A DNA stretch of 64,000 bases. Origin: Bolinopsis microptera (Eukaryota > Ctenophora > Tentaculata > Lobata > Bolinopsidae). Numbering within the stretch: the first letter of the stretch is position 1; the number at the start of each line of letters is the position of its first letter. Below the pieces are notes generated by a model. It searched no databases and had not been told where the DNA came from. It saw only the letters and a list, made by a program, of their open reading frames with translations. The stretch is taken from positions 17,331,919-17,395,918 of the forward strand of contig NC_087076.1 in the NCBI RefSeq assembly GCF_026151205.1. Reading direction: 5' to 3'. Position numbers and translations under genes: made by a program. Shown here piece by piece: positions 11,701 to 22,600 of the stretch.

Positions 11701-12109
11701 AAGTAAAGACAAGCAAAAATTAGGAAGCGACTTCTATGAAAAACAGCACACAAAACCGCTATTTAAGAAAAATGGTTTACTAACCATACACAGTTTGTTC
11801 AAACACACATGTTTATTGGAAATGTTCAAAATCAATAAATTAGAATCCCCAGTCCCACTCCTAAATCTATTTAACAGATCATCAAGACGTGCTGATCGAT
11901 TCATCACTCCAACCCCATCCACCTCCTTCATATATCAATCGACAAAAATGTGGAACGATTGTAGAAACACTGCTAGCAATATCAACTTCTCTACATCAAC
12001 GAACCTTGTGAAATCCACAATAAAAAAGGAGTTACTCGGCATGCAGTCCAGGTACGACGAAATAGATTGGTGTGAACTGAACTTCGATTCCAACGAACTG
12101 AAATTCTAA
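8711..12109 (+). CDS. LINE ORF2: PHD finger, AP endonuclease, reverse transcriptase
   Basis: The frame is open from just after a stop at 8708-8710; the first ATG is at 8834. A PHD-like finger begins upstream of that ATG (CLVC..CCECDCPMHHKC..FYCPKC), so translation probably starts by reinitiation or frameshifting at the ORF1 stop. Next comes an exonuclease-endonuclease-phosphatase domain (IIALAETNE, LAGDFNIDLH, SHHSPIF). The reverse transcriptase follows with FIDLSKAFDTI, GVPQGSCLGPLLF and the catalytic box LFADDTNIF. The C-terminus lacks RNase H. There are no internal stops over about 1,100 codons. This gene nicks target DNA and reverse-transcribes the element's RNA. Family: CR1/L2-like non-LTR element. 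Confidence 0.9.
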   Translation, partial: VSTPGWLPAILTPLSKEVCLVCAKFINVGQFIVECCECDCPMHHKCYTKSINNDTLSDDFYCPKCVHLAVIRYNPFRLACTNLSDIESSEVDDTIIKVDQILNNCVSYNVKEFNKALDNQMNEFSSLLFQNIDGNKSNFDTFAIESHRLTKKFSIIALAETNEGPESSSLYQLTGYNSFYQNTIPDKKKGTGVALYVCDTLSARVNGNVSHITEHLETLFVAVSSTTSPVTVGVMYRPPSGNVNVALSELSDILDSLPKCSYLAGDFNIDLHDKNSTIVQRYEEILLSKGFFPLISLATHEKPGCKASCIDNIITNDVESIVASGILTDRISHHSPIFQIFDRNLDSSRIDLKYKQYYDYNKPNVKAFLQTLEHDLNNNVIDNFTTFHDIFKDCIDRTCKLETPKCSKRTALNNPWITPDLVGKISYQHELYDKWVKVRKVKCKFGEIENKGGTCQCPICCSKRDKYKKYSDCRRKVKKDRRNAQSKFYGGKFAELHGNSKKTWELINQIRGKRKRQTKPLFTINNEKITNRRVIANEFNKYFVSLASNLNEAYNEIGELLINGIPSIYDYLPKSNTTSIYMHDCTIDEVCKIISELKNGKSSDIPIHVVKASSRIIAPLLSVLYNECLKEGIFPDDLKIGRISPIYKKENEELLENYRPVSTLAVFGKLFEKIIYSRLYSFFQSQNMIYENQYGFRKNHSTSHALNFSVNYIESCLNKKQHVLGIFIDLSKAFDTISADKLLSKLDNYGIRGNANKLIASYLSNRYQYVSVLGEESDKLPVLFGVPQGSCLGPLLFIIYINDLYRATELGKFILFADDTNIFVADECKIKLYERANQILKLVQLYMKCNLLHINIKKCCYIHFKPTNRKSKVEHNEEEHVLTLNNVVIKQVKKVKFLGVIIDDQLKWDAHIRSLNTKLKCESGKICRIRHIIPEKLYKELYYTLFESHLRFGISVWGGLSNNRLEPIFITQKKCVRILFGNREAYLEKFRTCARTRSKDKQKLGSDFYEKQHTKPLFKKNGLLTIHSLFKHTCLLEMFKINKLESPVPLLNLFNRSSRRADRFITPTPSTSFIYQSTKMWNDCRNTASNINFSTSTNLVKSTIKKELLGMQSRYDEIDWCELNFDSNELKF

Positions 12110-12740
12110 TGTCTACTCAATGAAGATATGCTGAGCGCTAAAGCCGATTGAAATGTTAATGTCTAAAGTATAAAATTTCGGCGGTCACGCCGCGCATTTT
12201 GCGCGCTGTGCCGCTATTTTTGGCCCATCTTATCAGATATTATTTACAATGTACTCGCACAGTACATGCAGGGCATGCCTCAAGATCATATTAGTGTAGG
12301 AATCATTATGTTTTCAACAATTCATTATATGTCGAATTCAGCAGTGGGTCCTCTCTTCGTCCGGTTTGTGTGTTTGTCGCCTGTCTGGACTCTCGTAGTC
12401 ATGTAATTTTTAATTTTTAATTTCTAATTTGTTATTTTAATTTTAATTTTAATTTTTCAATTTTCTAAATGTGTGTTCTGCTCCGGGACTCGATTACCGT
12501 ATCGGCTTTCTTGAGACTGTAAATTTGGAAAGCCAACTATGCGGGGCGCCTGCCCACCGGCACTGAAGAGTGATCAAAGAATTAACTAAAATTTCCTAAT
12601 ATAACGATTGAATATAGAGTTGTTTAACCGGCGCGGCCATGGGTGTGTGGCCTAGCTTTGGCTGCACACCTATGACTGCGCTGTTGCTGGTGGACAGGCG
12701 CAGTTTTTGTTGTGCAGTAGTGTTGCAAGAGAATAAAACC

Positions 12741-13300
12741 AACTTATTATGTACTAAATGGAATCAAGAATATTATTGACTATATTTGATAACGATGAAT
12801 TGTAAATTTCGATCAATTTATATTTTTCGGTCTCCAATTATTGAACTGCGGAAGCTGGTTGCCTCAACAATGTTGACTATGCATGGTATGACTGAATTGT
12901 AAAAACGTGATAATTGAACGAAAAATAAATGATGAACATGATTCAAAAACTGTAAACCACCAAATGAATTATCGCTTAAATTTAAATAAGTATTTAAACA
13001 AAAACCACCATGTGCCGTTAAGCAGCAGGGCGCGGCTCATCTGGGCCACAGCAAATCGGCGAAAATGGGTTCGAAAAAGCCACTATTGGCACTCGAGTCC
13101 TTGATCTTTCCGATGGTTCACTGGGGCTTTTGAGCTGCCGTCCTTCAGCTTCTGTAAACTGAAATTACTACCAATCCAAGTTGAAGCAATCAGCCGACGC
13201 GCGGCTTTTATGGTTATATATGATATGTTTAATCTGTAATAAAGATCAAAATTCAAATTTGTTTCTCTATAGAAAAAATAGATTATTATATTGAGACTTT
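12741..13300. other. Spacer between the two LINEs
   Basis: AT-rich, with no gene seen. The short open stretches at 12907-13104 and 13083-13310 (minus) have no support. Confidence 0.4.
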
Positions 13301-14056
13301 GGGCGGCCAAAAAACTCCTGTTCTGAAAGTTGTCCTCTGTACAATGGTAATGTCTATCTGAAACTGGACTATCTATCCGGTGTGAAGGAATTTAATGGAA
13401 TGCTTGACAAAGCCTATAATCTTGCCAAGAAACACCAGTGCTCAGGAATTATTACCATGGGCAAGGGTCGACCGAGTCCTCGGCCTCGGCCTCGGTTTTA
13501 CCGAGGAATGGCGATTTTTCCTCGGCCTCGGCCTCGGCCTCGGTCAGGAGGACAATTCCTCGGTTCGCCTCGGCCTCGGTCAAAAATAGATTCGAAATTC
13601 CTCGGCCTCGGCGAAATTTGACGATTTTACCGAGGATTTGACCGAGGATTTTTGTAAGGTTTGTGAGGTTAATGTAAACGAATTTGTAAAATTGAAAATA
13701 AAACGACCAATTGACCAGGACACAAAACTAAAAATATCATAGTCTAAGATTCATCGTCTGATGAAATGACAATATCTGAGCACTCTGAATCAGAATAATC
13801 TTCTGTGCACAGCTCAGAAGAAGGGGGACAGTCCTCTTTATTTGGGGCTTCAAATTCATTTGGACAGGGGCCGAAGTTGTCCCCAAATGTTCCGATGTTC
13901 TTTTTGAGAAACAAGCACCCCTCAAAGTTTGTTGGCTTAAGGCTGAGGCGATTTAACTTCAGGATGTGCCCTGCTGTAGAAAACAATCTCTCTGGTGCTG
14001 CTGAGCTCGCCGGCGCAGATAGATATTTCCTTGAACGCTCAGCAAGGTTCGGATAG

Positions 14057-14558
14057 GGGTGGGCGACAATTGACCCCCCGACAATTGACCCCCCGACAAT
14101 TGACCCCCGACAATTTACCCCCCGACAATTGACCCACGGCTGACCTTGACCCTGACCCAGGACCCAGGACCCAAGACCCAGGACCCAGGACCCAGGACCC
14201 TGACCCTGACCCTGACCCTGACCCTGACCCTGACCCTGACCCTGGCCCTGACCCTGACCCTGACCCTAACCCTGACCCTGACCCAGGACCCTAACCGTAA
14301 CCCTAACCCTAACCCTAACCCTGACCCAGGACCCTAACCCTAACCCTAACCCTAACCCTAACCCTAACCCTAACCCTGACCCAGGACCCGATCAATTGAC
14401 CCCAGTGTAATTACATGGGGGTCAATTGTCGGGGGGTCAATTGTCGTACTAAACCCTAGATTTCGCGACAATTGACCCCAGTGTAATTACATAGGGGTCA
14501 ATTGTCGGGGGGTCAATTGTCGGGGGTCAATTGTCGGGGGGTCAATTGTCGCGGTACC
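14057..14558. mobile_element. Small element with telomere-like satellite nested in the hAT element
   Basis: Bounded by the 8-bp direct repeat TCGGATAG at 14049-14056 and 14559-14566. The ends are imperfect inverted repeats (GGGTGGGCGACAATTGACC against GGTACCGCGACAATTGACC). Inside, GACAATTGACCCC is tandemly repeated at the left and inverted (GGGGTCAATTGTC) at the right. The core is (CCCTGA)n and (CCCTAA)n. Non-coding; probably a hAT-type MITE, judging by the 8-bp duplication. Confidence 0.85.
14150..14392 (+). repeat. CCCTGA / CCCTAA (telomere-type) hexamer array
   Basis: CCAGGACCC and CCCTGA units grade into perfect (CCCTAA)n near 14290-14380, identical to the common metazoan telomere repeat, here interstitial within a mobile element. 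Confidence 0.9.
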
Positions 14559-14887
14559 TCGGATAGCTCTGCTTATTAGCATGCCCACTCCTGACTCTTG
14601 GCGAACTTGCCCCTTCATAATGATTGTAACGTGTGTACACAGTATAGTACACAGTACAATCTGATTAGGTACAGTGCGCTTTTCCTAATAAACAATGCCC
14701 TTTTTCCCAACAATTTTTCTGCCAAAATTCCTCGGCCTCGGCCTCGGTCAAAATTTGCACTCCTCGGCCTCGGCCTCGGCCTCGGTCAAAAAAAGAAACC
14801 TCGGTTGTCCTCGGCCTCGGTCTTAACTAACTGTATTTTCCTCGGCCTCGGCCTCGGTCGAAAATCCTGCCCTCGGTCGACCCCTGA

Positions 14888-17800
14888 CCATGGGGGACTT
14901 TAATGCTCGCCACATTATCTGGAATGACTCAGTCAATAACAAATATGGTAAGTGCCTTGAGGAATGTCTAGACTGGTCAAAGTTTAGTGTTCATGCTCCT
15001 TCATCTAGGACCTTTCTATCAAAAAATGGTAGCAGCCTCATTGATTTCTTCATTACATCGAATGACCTAGACTACAATCTGGGCACTCCTTTCACTGATG
15101 ACAAAGCCATTCTGTACAGTGGAGCCCCAGTAAGGGGTCATGTTCCTGTGACAATAACTATCAACCCCAGATGTCCCAGAGGTGCCAAAAAATCGGAAAA
15201 GAAACTGGATCTATCCTCCATGAACTGGGACGACTGGACTAGTGATATAGAACATACACTTTCTGCAGAAGCAACCGAATCCTTAGCTTTTGACAACAGT
15301 ATTGACAACTTATGGAAGCTAATTGAAGATACAATAAATGAAGCTACAAAAGCAAACTGCTCACTAAAGCTGGTAACAAAACACAGTAAGCCCTATTGGA
15401 CAAAAGAGCTGTCATCTAAATCAAAAGAACTAAGGGATGCGCTTGGAACCTACCTGACCAGAAACACAGATGTAGCCTTTGAGAGGTTTCAAGCAGCAAA
15501 AGAAATCTTTGAGGAAACAAGGAAACAAGCATGTCAGCAGTTTATAGTGAACAAGACCCAAAATCTAAATGTAGCTCAAGCAAACAAATTCTGGAAAGAC
15601 TTCAACAGACTTTTTAAGCCTCCAACTGACCAACAAGTGGAAGCTCTGGTTATTGAGGATGGGACAGTCATGACAGAGAATAAAGAAATAGAAAAAGAGT
15701 TGTTTGAGACATTCTTCATGGGTAAGCACATTGTAGAAAACATAGATAAATTTGATCAGAACTTCTATAATGAAACCAACAAACTATACTCAGAAATCAA
15801 AGAGGATGGATTTCAGCCATTTGCTGATTCCATGGATAACTTTCAACACAGCTCAAAGCTTTACTGCCCAGTTACACACGGGGAAATCCTTGGTATAATT
15901 AAGGGAAATAAATCCACAGCAGGAAGTTTCGACAACTGCCAAGTTCATCCATCTATGCTCAAACACCTTGGTCCAAACGCATTGCATGCCCTGAGTATAC
16001 TTTTTAGCCTCTGCCTGAGAAATGGAAAATGGGTTTGGAATGCTTCTAACATAATATTTCTGAAAAAAGAAGGAAAGAGCAGTTATGCAAAGCCTGGTTC
16101 TTACAGACCAATCTCAATCTCTTCATATATAGGCAAACTCTTTGAACGGATTCTTGCATGCCGGCTGGAAACATATCTTTTCACTATAGGACTCATTGAT
16201 AGCAACCAAGAAGGCTTCTCAAAAGGTAGAAACACTATAAGGTATCTGCACAGGCTAACAGCTGGAATTAAAGGAGACATGATAAAAAAACTGACCGTTC
16301 TCTGCCTATTCATTGACTTCGAAAAAGCATTTGACTCGGTGTGGAAACAAGGCCTGATAGTGAAACTATGGAAGGTTGGTGACTGGTGTGCATGGATGCT
16401 ACCTAAGAACAATTGATAGTTTCCTCTTTGGGAGGACGGTAAGCCTCCTCCTTAATGGTTTCATTGGTCCTGTTAGGATGTGCCTCGATTATGGGCTGCC
16501 ACAAGGCTCTGTTCTGTCACCAATCCTTTTCAAATTTTATGTGTTCGACATGGAGACCCTGTGTCAACTGTATGAGCAGATTCAGGCCTTCAAATTTGCA
16601 GATGATGGAACCATCAAAGTGACTGGAAAAGATCTTGAAGAATGTCTCTTTTACCTAGAGCTGGCAATGGGATTCATAGGGGAATGGACTTCTCAATGGA
16701 GGATGGTCATAAACTGTAATGTGAATAAAACAGAAGTTATATGTTTCCAATGCCAAGATGCTTCAGCTGTTCCCAAATCCTTTGATCTATGTGGAAACAC
16801 CATCTATCTCACAGATAACAGCAAAGTACTTGGTATAACACTTGACAGTAAGTTGAACTTCAAGCAGCACAGCCAGGATGTATACAACAAGCTAATCTAC
16901 CGCTGGGTTTGTCTGAGCAGGTATACAAACCGTAACTGGGGGATGAACCAAAAGGTCCTAGTGAGGTTGGCCAAAACTGTGATGTTTTCCTCCCTCTTCT
17001 ATGGCTCGTTTATCTGGCAAACTAATGCCAACATGCTGGAACTGAACAAACTTTGGTACAAGGTTGCAAAATCTGCTGTGGGAGCAGTCTTCAATGTTCA
17101 AAATGCCATACTAGAGGTCATCTTGGGAATACCCCCACTCCGGGTTACAAACAGAATAATATCGGTGAAGCACTACCTGAAGGTATTCAGTAGTATACAT
17201 ATCGATGTACACCATGACTTCATATGCAGAGAGATAGAATCTGGAAACACAAAAATTCTGGGCCAGATGCGGGATGTGCTGAAATTTCTAAAGTGGAAGG
17301 TAGAAGTACATGCTGACTCTGTTCTGCCAGGTGATGCAATAATAATTGGACTGAATGATGCCTCGAAATTGTTCGAGCTCTCTAGGAAAGCCTGCCATTA
17401 CACCAAGGTCTCTATCAAACAATTCACTGAATTCGTATGGCAGGAATCTATTAAGAACCAGTTACAAATGGAGGGCTGGTCTCAAATTCCCATGGTGTCT
17501 ACCACCCCCCTGAAGTTCCCTCATCATACTAGCAGAGAAACTGAGGTTCTAGTCATGAGCTTGTTTTACAAAAACAATCTTCTAAACTCATTTCTTTTTA
17601 TCCTTGACAGACTGAAATGGCCATCTCCCTATTGCTCCTGTGGTCATGAAGAACAAACTGCAATTCATATACTGACTAGTTGTGGTCATGTTGACGAAGA
17701 CCTTAGGGACCAAGCCTCATATCTTCTCAGTGTTGGTAACGAGGTCTCCAGTCTGGAAGATCTGGGTACTCCACACTTAGCGATCCTAAACTGCTCCAGA

Positions 17801-17899
17801 GATCCAAAGTTCATCCAAATCTGCAGTGAATGTGTGAATAATGATGACCTCAAGCTAAGAAGGAAGATCTGTATTTCTACAGGGCCCACCCACGCCTAG
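14888..17899 (+). pseudogene. Endonuclease/reverse transcriptase of the second LINE (frameshifted)
   Basis: The upper part (to about 16390) has GDFNARHIIW, a DFF-type endonuclease block, GHVPVTITI and reverse-transcriptase box A LFIDFEKAFDSVW. Near 16376-16395 the frame shifts by one base. The lower part then continues with FGRTVSLLLNGF, GLPQGSVLSPILF, the catalytic FKFADDGTI and a C-terminal Cys/His knuckle (CSCGHEEQTAIHIL..CGH). The knuckle and the LGIPPLRV motif suggest a Jockey/I-type element rather than a CR1 relative of the first LINE. The single frameshift and the 5' truncation make this copy dead. Confidence 0.85.
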
Positions 17900-18822
17900 C
17901 TGGGAAGTCTAGTCCCTACATTAGACGGCCAATGCTCTATCCATTGGTATGTACGCGGCCTTACCCAGGCCTGTAATAAATGGGGAGTCCCTCTTAGGAC
18001 GACCAGTGCTAGACACTGTTTACTACTGACTAGATGGAAACCTACTTTACTCTTTGGATTGGTAGAACCTGTCTGGTTACATGAACATTGGAGCTAGTTT
18101 TATATTAACTCATGTATGATATTATTGTCGACTTAGACTGCTTGGATGTATCACATCTCAACCATTGTTGGGTGTGTTACTTTGTTTTTGGGCTTCACTT
18201 TTAAGCTTTATTGATTTTATCTATAAAATTGCATCTCCATTGATATTTATGTAACTCGAAAAACTTTTTCTACTAAAAACGTTTTCGATCAGGAATCGTC
18301 TTTAAATTACTTTGGGGAATATTTTGACTTGATATAACGACGTCGTCGTAATGACACAAGTGACTGATCAACCACTTTATTTGATAGTGTTTTTAAAAAT
18401 AAAGTATTTATATTTTTAACTTGGGGTGTAAATATTTTAAGGGTTTTTATTTTTTAAATTTCAGATCTTTCATACTATTTGTTACTAAAATGCTCATTGT
18501 AGCCTATAATATTTAGATTTTCATCATCATCATGTCCTCTGTACTTGTTTCACTGACCCACGCTTTTTAGCATTTATACATTTCGGCCCATTTTATATGT
18601 TTGTTCGATTTGCTGTACATTTGTATAGTTGCTATTTTGTATTAGTTTCAAATCAAATCATATAATAGTAAAACCCTAATTTACTGCAAACCCTAATTTA
18701 CCAGAGCCATTTCCTCTCCCTAAACAAGGTTTAACATGCATAATTATAATGTAAACGAACAAAATCCTGATTTCCTTTCCTCTTAACTCTGCGGTAAATT
18801 TGGTTTTTACTGTATCATATTA
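17900..18822. other. Probable LINE 3' region and spacer
   Basis: No gene. Up to about 18200 it may be 3' UTR of the second LINE. The AT-rich remainder contains the repeated phrase CCCTAATTTAC near 18675-18702. Confidence 0.35.
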
Positions 18823-19254
18823 TTGTATGCACCCTTTGAAAGAACATTCTTTGACATAAGGGTCACACATCCTAACTGTGACACAAACACATTTAAGACG
18901 CTAGATAAGATCTATAAAGATCACGAGAAAGAAAAGAAAGATTTGTATGAAGAGAGAGTACTTCAGTCAGAGAAAGGATCCTTTGTCCCTCTAGTCTTCA
19001 CAACCTCTGGAGGTATGGGACCGCTATGCACTGTATTTGTAGATCGTGTCTCTGAGATGATAGCTGACCATAAAAAAAGAAGCCAAGAGCCAAGTCAAAA
19101 ATCATATCAGAACACGATTCAGATTTGATCTGTTAAGAAGTACACTCATTGCACTAAGAGGAATCAGAGGAAGATCAACGGCCCAGCATCTTGAACTGCA
19201 TGACATCTCCTTCAACCTCATCCCCCAGAAGACGAGCTTTGAGGTCTCCTAGAT
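18823..19254 (+). pseudogene. Fragment of a mobile-element-type protein, one frameshift
   Basis: The open stretch starts FDIRVTHPNCDTN and continues with EKEKKDLYEERVLQ and GSFVPLVFTTSGGMGP, an arrangement I recognise from repeat-encoded proteins in invertebrate genomes that follow a reverse-transcriptase-like region. Near 19095-19110 the frame shifts and continues as RFRFDLLRSTLIALRGIRG. The D..VTHP / LVFTTSGGMG / LLRS..ALRG order is the basis; the exact family is uncertain. It has no upstream start or partner ORF. Confidence 0.5.
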
Positions 19255-19328
19255 TTGTTTATGTAAATTTTGATATTTTACTGTACTATTTTATGTTGTA
19301 TATAATTTTAACGGACGAAATGATCCCA

Positions 19329-19443
19329 GGGGGGACTCCCAACCCACCGCTTCGGCGGGTAGTTGACGCACCTTTCACAAGCAAGAGCCACTTTGGTCTA
19401 CTTGCTGTGAGGTGTCTCAGCTACATGGGTTGGGGGTCCCCCC
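19329..19443. repeat. Palindromic MITE, copy 2
   Basis: GGGGGGACTCCC..GGGGGTCCCCCC ends and the shared interior CCACTTTGGTCTACTTGCTG / TGAGGTGT / AGCTACATGGGTT match the element at 5690-5791 (the interior in inverse or same sense, because it is palindromic). Both copies run into T-rich tracts on the right. Confidence 0.75.
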
Positions 19444-19636
19444 TTTTCTTTTTTTTTACTGTATCATATTATACGATGAAAATGTTATTTGTTAATTAAT
19501 AATAAGTGAAATCATTAGTGATGATGGATTTTATTATTAAATGCTACACAAGTTGTGAACTACTGTGTACACAAATTATGCTTAAACTTAGTTTAATTGC
19601 TAAAGAAACCTCACAACTTGCAGCCAAAAATGTTGT

Positions 19637-22600
19637 ATGGATGATTCTAAAGGATCTGGTGTTTTCGAGCTAGAAACAACAGATGATGGACAGTTCTACC
19701 AGGCTGTCAGGCATGCCATTGTAAGTGTTCCTTTATTTCTATAAATACTAAAATAGATGTTATAAGCTTCTCTCGTGATATAAAAACCTTTTGTTTTTGT
19801 CATTACATCCTGAGATTTGAATGTTTTGCTTTTTTATTTGAACTTGATTTGTTTCAGATGGCAATGCTGGTCACAGTGGTGTTGTACATGATATCCTATG
19901 CCATTATCTGCAGATTCAAAAGACCTCACATATCTAATGCTTCAAATGAAGGTAATATATAAGCCTTGGGTGCAGTTGACCATGTATATGAATTATTTCT
20001 ATTATTAGATGTACAGACACTTTCTGTGACAATTGATCTCTGCAAATATTATCAATGAACCATTCATTAAGGGACACAGCAATCGGTTTGCTAGTAATTA
20101 GCAAACATATAATTTTAGGCGATCTGTAACCACATCTTTCTCAGATTTGACTGAAGCTTCTGTGTACAGAATAACGTAAGTAGAATATCTTATCTTTAAA
20201 TAAGTTCTTGATATTATAATGTATCAATAATTATTAATTAAGTGTGCAAAGTCGATTACTATGCTAGAGTTGTTCCAATATGTCCAGGCCAGGTGTTATG
20301 TCTCTATAATTATGATGTTAATTTGCTTCCACTTGATTCTGTTCAATGTAAAATGATTTATCATATAATTGTAACACGAACTCCTTTGCAGGATATACCT
20401 GTGCTCCTTCACTCTTAGCGTTAGTTTGGCAGCCAGTCTTCTTCTCCCAACCTCTATTCTATCAAGGGAGGTGGTTAGACACTGCCCTAATAGTTACTTC
20501 TTCAAGTGGATCAACGGCAAGCTTATCAAAGGTGGGTTTTATGGAATGACCAGTTTGCATAGTACTTGTTAATTCCCGTACTCCTTAGCTAAGGGGTATA
20601 AGTGTAAGTATTAGATCGCTTAACCTATTATGAAAGCCTTCCTGTCGTTTAGCTTAGTCGCCTAGATGTTTGTCCGAGTCTATTTAAAAAAAAGTTTACT
20701 TCTTATAAAACGAGACCTGTAATAATACTACTATTCTTGTAAGGCAGGTATATCTTTAAAAGTTATACATCGTCTATATGTTATATATAACATTAAACAT
20801 TTAACATATTATATATAGGAATTAAATGGATGGTCGCTTGATATTTTAGCAACGTATATATACGTTGCTAAAATATCAAGCGACCAATATGTTAAATGTT
20901 TAATGTTATATATAACATTTAACAAGATTATTTGTGCACAGAAATAGCTGCGTAGATAATTGAGTTATTTTTGCTAAACTTAGGTTAACATACGATAACT
21001 GACGCGTGTAAAGTTGTACAGGAAACTGATTAATTAATTATTTAATTATTTATTTGTATGTGGTTTAACCTAGCTGCCAATAGATACATCACACCCATAT
21101 TGATGACTCTGTTATATTTGAACTAATTTCAGCTGGCATGGTTAATTAGACAATAATATATCTTTATTATCTCGGTATGCAAACTGATTAACTTTCCAAG
21201 CTAATTATAGCCATATCAATATCATGTTATTCGCGGCTGCTATATATATACTAATATACGCGTTAGATGTTGAAGTTTTACGAAAAAAAGATTGATCCAT
21301 TAACTGATTATTTCAAATGTTCTTATCAAAATACTAGTGTAATCCATGCCTACGGTCAGTCTGCATTATAAGGAGTAAGATGGTTGTCAAAATATCAGTA
21401 TCTCACAAAGTCCTCTTGTTCTTGTCTGTATTTAGAACAAACAATCTCTGTATTTAAACTATACCGGATGCTCTGAGGTAATTGATTCTTGGAGCTGTAA
21501 GATACGTAAGCTGTATGATGTTTGCTAAGTTACCATGGCAATATTAAACTGTTAAGTGGCAATTTAAATGTTGGTTGACGTTTTAGTAGATGATTATCAG
21601 CTTAACATACTACTACTACTACTAGAATAAATATGTTTAAATGTTTGAGGATTATTGAACAGCGTAATAAACTATAAAATTTAAAGCTGCTGTGACATTA
21701 AAATGTAACGACTTATATTACCTATTAATATAAGTGTAACTAAACTACTTATATTACCTGTAAGTGTAACTTAAAGTTTATATTACCTATATAAGTGTAA
21801 CTTGAGAATGGCAGTCTTTAGTCAGTTAAAAAACTTGTGACGCTCTCGTTGTACCGTACATGATTATAATATTTTAATAAAATATATTTCACTCACGTAC
21901 GCTACTACAACACAGTCGTGGTCGTCGTGGCGGCTTTGTTCCACAATTGTTTTATGGACCATTGCTCTGAGCTGAGTAAACAATAATTATATTCACAAGT
22001 TATGCGCATTATTCACAAGCAAGTTATGTTGTGATGTATCAAGTTATTTAGAATATTCCTGCAACGTGGAAAGATAATTATATTGCAGAAACACATGTAT
22101 GCTGCTCTAAATGTTAATTTAAAAGTGAGTCTTATAAAGGCAGGCTTTATGTTATAGTTCTTCATCCTAACACTAACCGTTTTGACGTTTATTAAAGATA
22201 TAATTTGAAAGTTATTATTTTAAAAGCAAGCTTTAAGTAACTCAAACCATTTAAAAGCTTATTTGAAAGTCAGTCTTAAAATAGCAGGCTCTAAGTTATA
22301 TTCATAGCTCTTCATAGTAACCCAAACCGTTTTGATTTTTATTAAAGACATGATATAAAGCGGAATCACAATACAGACGACAACTCTAAGAATCCGCTGG
22401 TCATATCGTTGCAGTTACAAAGAATCGTTGCGGTCTTTATAACGTTGCGGTCTTTAACTGTGATATAGAAGTCAGCTAATATACACCTGATATAGGAGTC
22501 ACTTAGACCGTTTGGTATCAATACCCAGTTGTAAGAATTGTACACCAATTATAAGTTACAACGTGATATCTAAGTAGACTGCAGTATTATGGTCTTTATC

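Larger units (their letters stand above)
6420..12740 (+). mobile_element. Full-length CR1/L2-like non-LTR retrotransposon
   Basis: Both ORFs are open. The 3' UTR (12110 to about 12740) includes an AT-rich TTTTAATTTTTAATTT stretch near 12405-12470 and AATAAAA near 12733. Exact ends and a target-site duplication could not be fixed by eye. Intact ORFs argue for a recent insertion and a possibly active copy. Confidence 0.75.
13744..14640 (-). pseudogene. hAT transposase C-terminal (dimerisation) remnant
   Basis: Read on the minus strand across the nested element at 14057-14558, the frame gives ..KQSYPNLAERSRKYLSAPASS, then AAPERLFSTAGHI, LNRLSLKPTNFEGCLFLKKN and an acidic tail ending ISSDDES-stop. 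This is the hAT C-terminal dimerisation signature (YP.LA..ARKYL..PASS..ERLFS.AG). The N-terminal BED finger and the catalytic region are absent. The nested element interrupts the YP codons. Confidence 0.85.
13462..14886 (-). mobile_element. hAT-type DNA transposon inserted in the LINE endonuclease
   Basis: The ends are CAAGGGTCGACCGAG (left) and CTCGGTCGACCCCTG (right), a near-perfect terminal inverted repeat. They are flanked by the 8-bp target duplication ACCATGGG at 13454-13461 and 14887-14894. Subterminal regions on both sides are packed with CCTCGG hexamers (13477-13620 and 14730-14880). The 8-bp duplication, CA..TG ends and a hAT C-terminal transposase remnant inside identify the superfamily. 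It is non-autonomous, keeping only the 3' end of its transposase. Confidence 0.92.
13293..17899 (+). mobile_element. 5'-truncated non-LTR retrotransposon split by a nested DNA transposon
   Basis: Coding sequence of an endonuclease-reverse transcriptase begins at about 13293 (frame closed by TGA at 13292-13294). It is interrupted after ..CSGIITMG at 13461 and resumes at 14895 with ..DFNARHIIW. Deleting 13462-14886 plus one target duplication restores the GDFN endonuclease motif in frame. The 5' part of the endonuclease is missing. Confidence 0.85.

Noticed and set aside
14150-14392. A chromosome end (telomere)
   Set aside because: The repeat is short, degenerate at one side and enclosed by a transposon on both sides.
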